Source: Diplosphaera chodatii (lineage: Eukaryota; Chlorophyta; Trebouxiophyceae; Prasiolales; Stichococcaceae). From it: DNA of 64,000 nucleotides. A model generated the notes under the pieces. It had not been told where the DNA came from. It saw nothing but the letters and a program-made list of their open reading frames with translations, and did no database searches. Positions 61,402 to 64,000 of this stretch are shown in pieces. The stretch is taken from contig JAALGY010000004.1 of assembly GCA_032358165.1 (NCBI GenBank), positions 186,001 through 250,000 on the forward strand, given 5' to 3'. The position numbers and the translations under genes are program-made. The first letter of the stretch is position 1, and each line of letters opens with the position of its first letter.

Positions 61402-62934
61402 ATGGCGTTGATCCGCACGGCGATGCTTGCTGTGCTTCTTCTGGCCTGCGGTGCGGCGGCACGCCGGCTGCACTCCGTACAGCCGCTCCTCCTGAGGCTG
61501 CCAAGCGACGCGTCCAGCAGCGCACACAGCGGCGCCACCGAGATACAGCTGCCGGCACAGAGCCTGCTGGCAGCGTCAGACGCCAGCCTCCGGCAACGGC
61601 AGCGCAATCGCCCCGCACACGGCAGCATCAGTGGCGCCGGCATCGGCTGTGCCGCCATCAGTGCAAGTGCCAACGCCGCCAGGGCGGTTCTGCGCTTTGC
61701 CTCGGGCCTGCAACCCCACAAACATAGTGCCGCCAGAGATGCCGCTGCCGGCGGCAGCGACCCGCAGCGGGCGCCGCTGCGCCGCGCCGGGCGGCGCCTG
61801 GCGCAGAACCAGGGCTCGCGGCGTTGCGAGTCCGGCTCGGGCTGCGTGATCGCGTTCTCGCTGCTGCTGGCGGGCGCCCTCACCTTCCTCGTCAGCGCGC
61901 TGTGCTGCTTCTGCTGCTGCAAGCGGACGTCCAGGCCAAGGCCCAACGCAAACTCCATAGCGGCGACCGCCGCCGCGCGGGCAGCAGCAGGCGCGCCTCG
62001 CTGGGCCGCTGCGCGTCAAACCTGATGTAGTGCACATGATGCAGCGCTGTCAGCCTGCGTGTCCGCACTTTCCCCAAGCTGCACGCACACAGTTCCTGCC
62101 GGATGTGCTGGGAACATCCTCTTAGCAAACCGCGGCTTCTCACCTGCGCTCCAACCCGCAGGCGACCCCGCGGCGGCGGCGGCGGAGATCATGGAGAAGC
62201 AGCTGGTGTCGAAGATCGGCGACGCGCACCCCATGGCGGGCGTGGAGTGCCCCGTGTGCCTGGACACCCCCTGCGAACTGGTGCGGCTGCTGGTCCCGCA
62301 GTCATGCATTCCCAACCCTGGCTGCCAATGCGGCCATGCCATGTTCCACGTGCATCTGCTGTGCTCTCGGGTGCATCGAGCCCTAAGCTCAGGCGTCTGC
62401 CGCAGGTGCTGCCGTGCAACCATGGCTGCTGCCACATCTGCCTCGACAAGCTCATCACCCGCGCGGTGCGCCTGCGGTGCCATTGTGCCAACCTGCAGGC
62501 CCGGCAGGCTGATGTGTCCTTGCCGCAGGGTTGATATTGACTACAGTGCCCCCGGGGTCACTGCTGTGAGGCACGTTCAGTCCACATCAGCACTACACAC
62601 TGACCTGCAGGCACGCCTCACCCTGTGCCCCATGTGCCGGGAGAGGATATTGCCGCCCACGATTGAGGCGGTGGTTGTGGCCGACCCCAGCAGCGCTAAC
62701 GGCAGCGCAGCTGCCGGCGGCAGCAATGAGGTCACCAGCGACGCCAGCGCAGCGGATGGCGCCGACGCAAGCAGGCGGGGCTGGCGGCGGCTGCTGCCGA
62801 CGCCGCTCCCGCCCAGGGAGTGGGTCATGGTCGTGTGGTGGCGGCAGCGGCGGCAGCCCCGCGGAAATTCGGCACAGCCGCCCGCTGGGCAGTACCTGGT
62901 CGGCATTCCAGCGCACACGGGCGCTTGCCCGTAA
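61402..62934 (+). CDS. Membrane-anchored RING-finger protein (putative E3 ligase), about 371 aa, 4 exons
   Basis: Exons: 61402-62014, 62162-62280, 62406-62465, 62611-62934. A signal peptide (MALIRTAMLAVLLLACGAAA) is followed by an Arg/Ser/Ala-rich lumenal or extracellular part, one transmembrane helix at about 149-173 (IAFSLLLAGALTFLVSAL) ending in a Cys cluster CCFCCCK, then a cytosolic RING finger assembled from three exons: CPVC, LPCNHGCCHIC and CPMC, giving the C3HC4 ligand set. This suggests a ubiquitin ligase on a membrane. The C terminus is basic and Gly/Ser/Ala-rich. The donor of exon 1 is uncertain: GT at 62015, or a GC donor at 61991 (GCAG^GCGCGC); both keep phase. Substrate is unknown. 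Confidence 0.72.
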
Positions 62935-64000
62935 TTTGCAGCGGATGAGGGCATATCGCGAAGTATCAACGAAGTACCCATCGCCCATGGCGGCAGAGCG
63001 CTGGCACACCATTGCGAGGCCATAGCAGGGTAGGTGTAGCACTGGGGGCTGCAGGGTAGAAGGATGCGCGCTGAACTACATGAACTTCCTAATGGCTTTA
63101 TGGAATGCGCCAGTAGAAGTAGCAGTTGAAGCATTACCCAATGGACAGGTGGCGTGCAATCAGTTTAACAGTACTTGGGTTTGCGGCGCTGAAGTTTCCT
63201 TCACTTTATCAATTTGCGGCCCAGGCACCAGGGTCCTTGCCACGTTCCGCGCTGTTTTGTTGTCCTCCATTGTTCGTCCGGTTTCATCAGCGAGTGTATG
63301 CTGCCGTTGTCACGTTGACAAATCTACATGAGATTGGAAGGCAGTCCACCACTCCACCCTAAGGTCTGCTGGGTAAGGTTGCGACCCTGAACAGCCACCC
63401 TGGAGTTCCAGGCCATGACTGTGCACGGCCGCGGGAGGAGACCCACTCAAGCGCAGGCCTGGGGCGCTCAGATGGATGGATCTTGAGGCTCAGAGTAGAG
63501 TTCTCCTGATTCGTACCGCAACTGATTGCGTTCACAGACGTGCGCACGCCAGACAGCTGCCTGGTGGGTCGACCTTCCCGCCATGTTGGCACCGGCAGCT
63601 GCAGCGGCCTTGTGCTGCTGCCATCCTGTCGCATGTTCTCGTCGCCAACGCGGGCGTCATCGGCCTGGCGGCTGCCCCGGAACGTGAGTTGTTTGCACCC
63701 GCCGTTGGCCCATCCAATGCTCTAGCGATGCGCATCCCGCAAATACGTATCGGCGCACGAAATGGCCATGCATGCTGCATGTGAGCCTGATATGCTTTTG
63801 ATGTCGGTCTAGACAGTCGCGGCTCATCACCCCGGCTGTGGTGTCCACATTTTTCAGCGAACGTTCACTTGGCAACGGTGTGAAAGCATCGGATGTGTGG
63901 CCCGTCATTCCTTGGATCCCTAGATGTCATACATGATGATTCATAGTGCAACAGAGCATATCCTATGCATCGCTATTTTTTTTTTGCAAAGCATACCAGT
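62935..64000. other. Right end of window, no assignable gene
   Basis: The sequence from about 63060 to 63360 is less GC-rich than the rest of the window and holds overlapping open frames (63080-63331, 63126-63362) with no recognisable domain. The last 60 bases include a run of ten T. It may be 3' flank of the RING gene plus the edge of another gene. Confidence 0.4.

Noticed and set aside
62466..62610. Additional exon with CPCRR between RING exons 3 and 4
   Set aside because: The direct join puts CPMC at the right spacing for the last RING ligand pair; the intervening segment is better read as intron.

Overview
The window is nuclear DNA of a eukaryotic green alga. It carries eleven protein genes, almost all split into many short exons (up to 35), and it encodes a plastid-targeted magnesium chelatase H subunit alongside eukaryotic housekeeping genes (NOG1, SEC13, TRM112, mitochondrial mL46). 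The high GC, GTGCGC/GTGAGC-type donors with TGCAG acceptors, and Ser-Pro-rich hydroxyproline-type wall proteins suggest a trebouxiophyte/Chlorella-like chlorophyte. That lineage call is an inference. Exon structures were built by hand from splice sites, phase continuity and family similarity; every model below keeps an open frame from ATG to stop.

Layout, left to right: NOG1 (-, 353-6622); class 3 lipase (+, 7940-12259); mitochondrial ribosomal protein mL46 (-, 13104-14842); SEC13 (+, 15559-17708); a TRP/polycystin-like cation channel (-, 18173-22986); magnesium chelatase subunit H (-, 24214-35378); TRM112 (-, 35817-36819); a circularly permuted tRNA-Pro(AGG) gene (-, 37095-37179); two divergently transcribed paralogues for mucin-like membrane proteins (-, 37990-42279 and +, 44059-47921); a very large cellulose-synthase-like GT2 enzyme fused to a degenerate GH9 module (-, 49065-60766); and a membrane-anchored RING protein (+, 61402-62934). 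The last kilobase has no assignable gene.

Three items stand out. (1) The tRNA-Pro gene has its 3' half upstream of its 5' half. The flanks form a canonical 3-4-3 bulge-helix-bulge, and cutting both bulges after the second base gives an exact 7-base anticodon loop with anticodon AGG. (2) One continuous 1,428-codon model joins a processive GT2 domain (DDG, DxD, TED, QxxRW) and its membrane helices to a GH9 domain whose DAGD catalytic motif and catalytic Glu are both replaced, so it is probably a non-catalytic module. (3) The head-to-head paralogues share a signal peptide, a Ser/Pro-rich stalk, a SEA-like juxtamembrane domain interrupted by a separate exon encoding a polybasic run, a glycine-zipper transmembrane helix and a long Gln/Pro-rich tail with a conserved LVQRIR motif. 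This resembles the architecture of animal transmembrane mucins.

Functionally, the right third is dominated by cell-surface and wall genes: glucan synthase fusion, two wall-stalk receptors and a membrane RING ligase. The left two thirds hold ribosome biogenesis and translation genes (NOG1, mL46, TRM112, tRNA-Pro), secretion (SEC13), lipid turnover, ion transport and chlorophyll synthesis.
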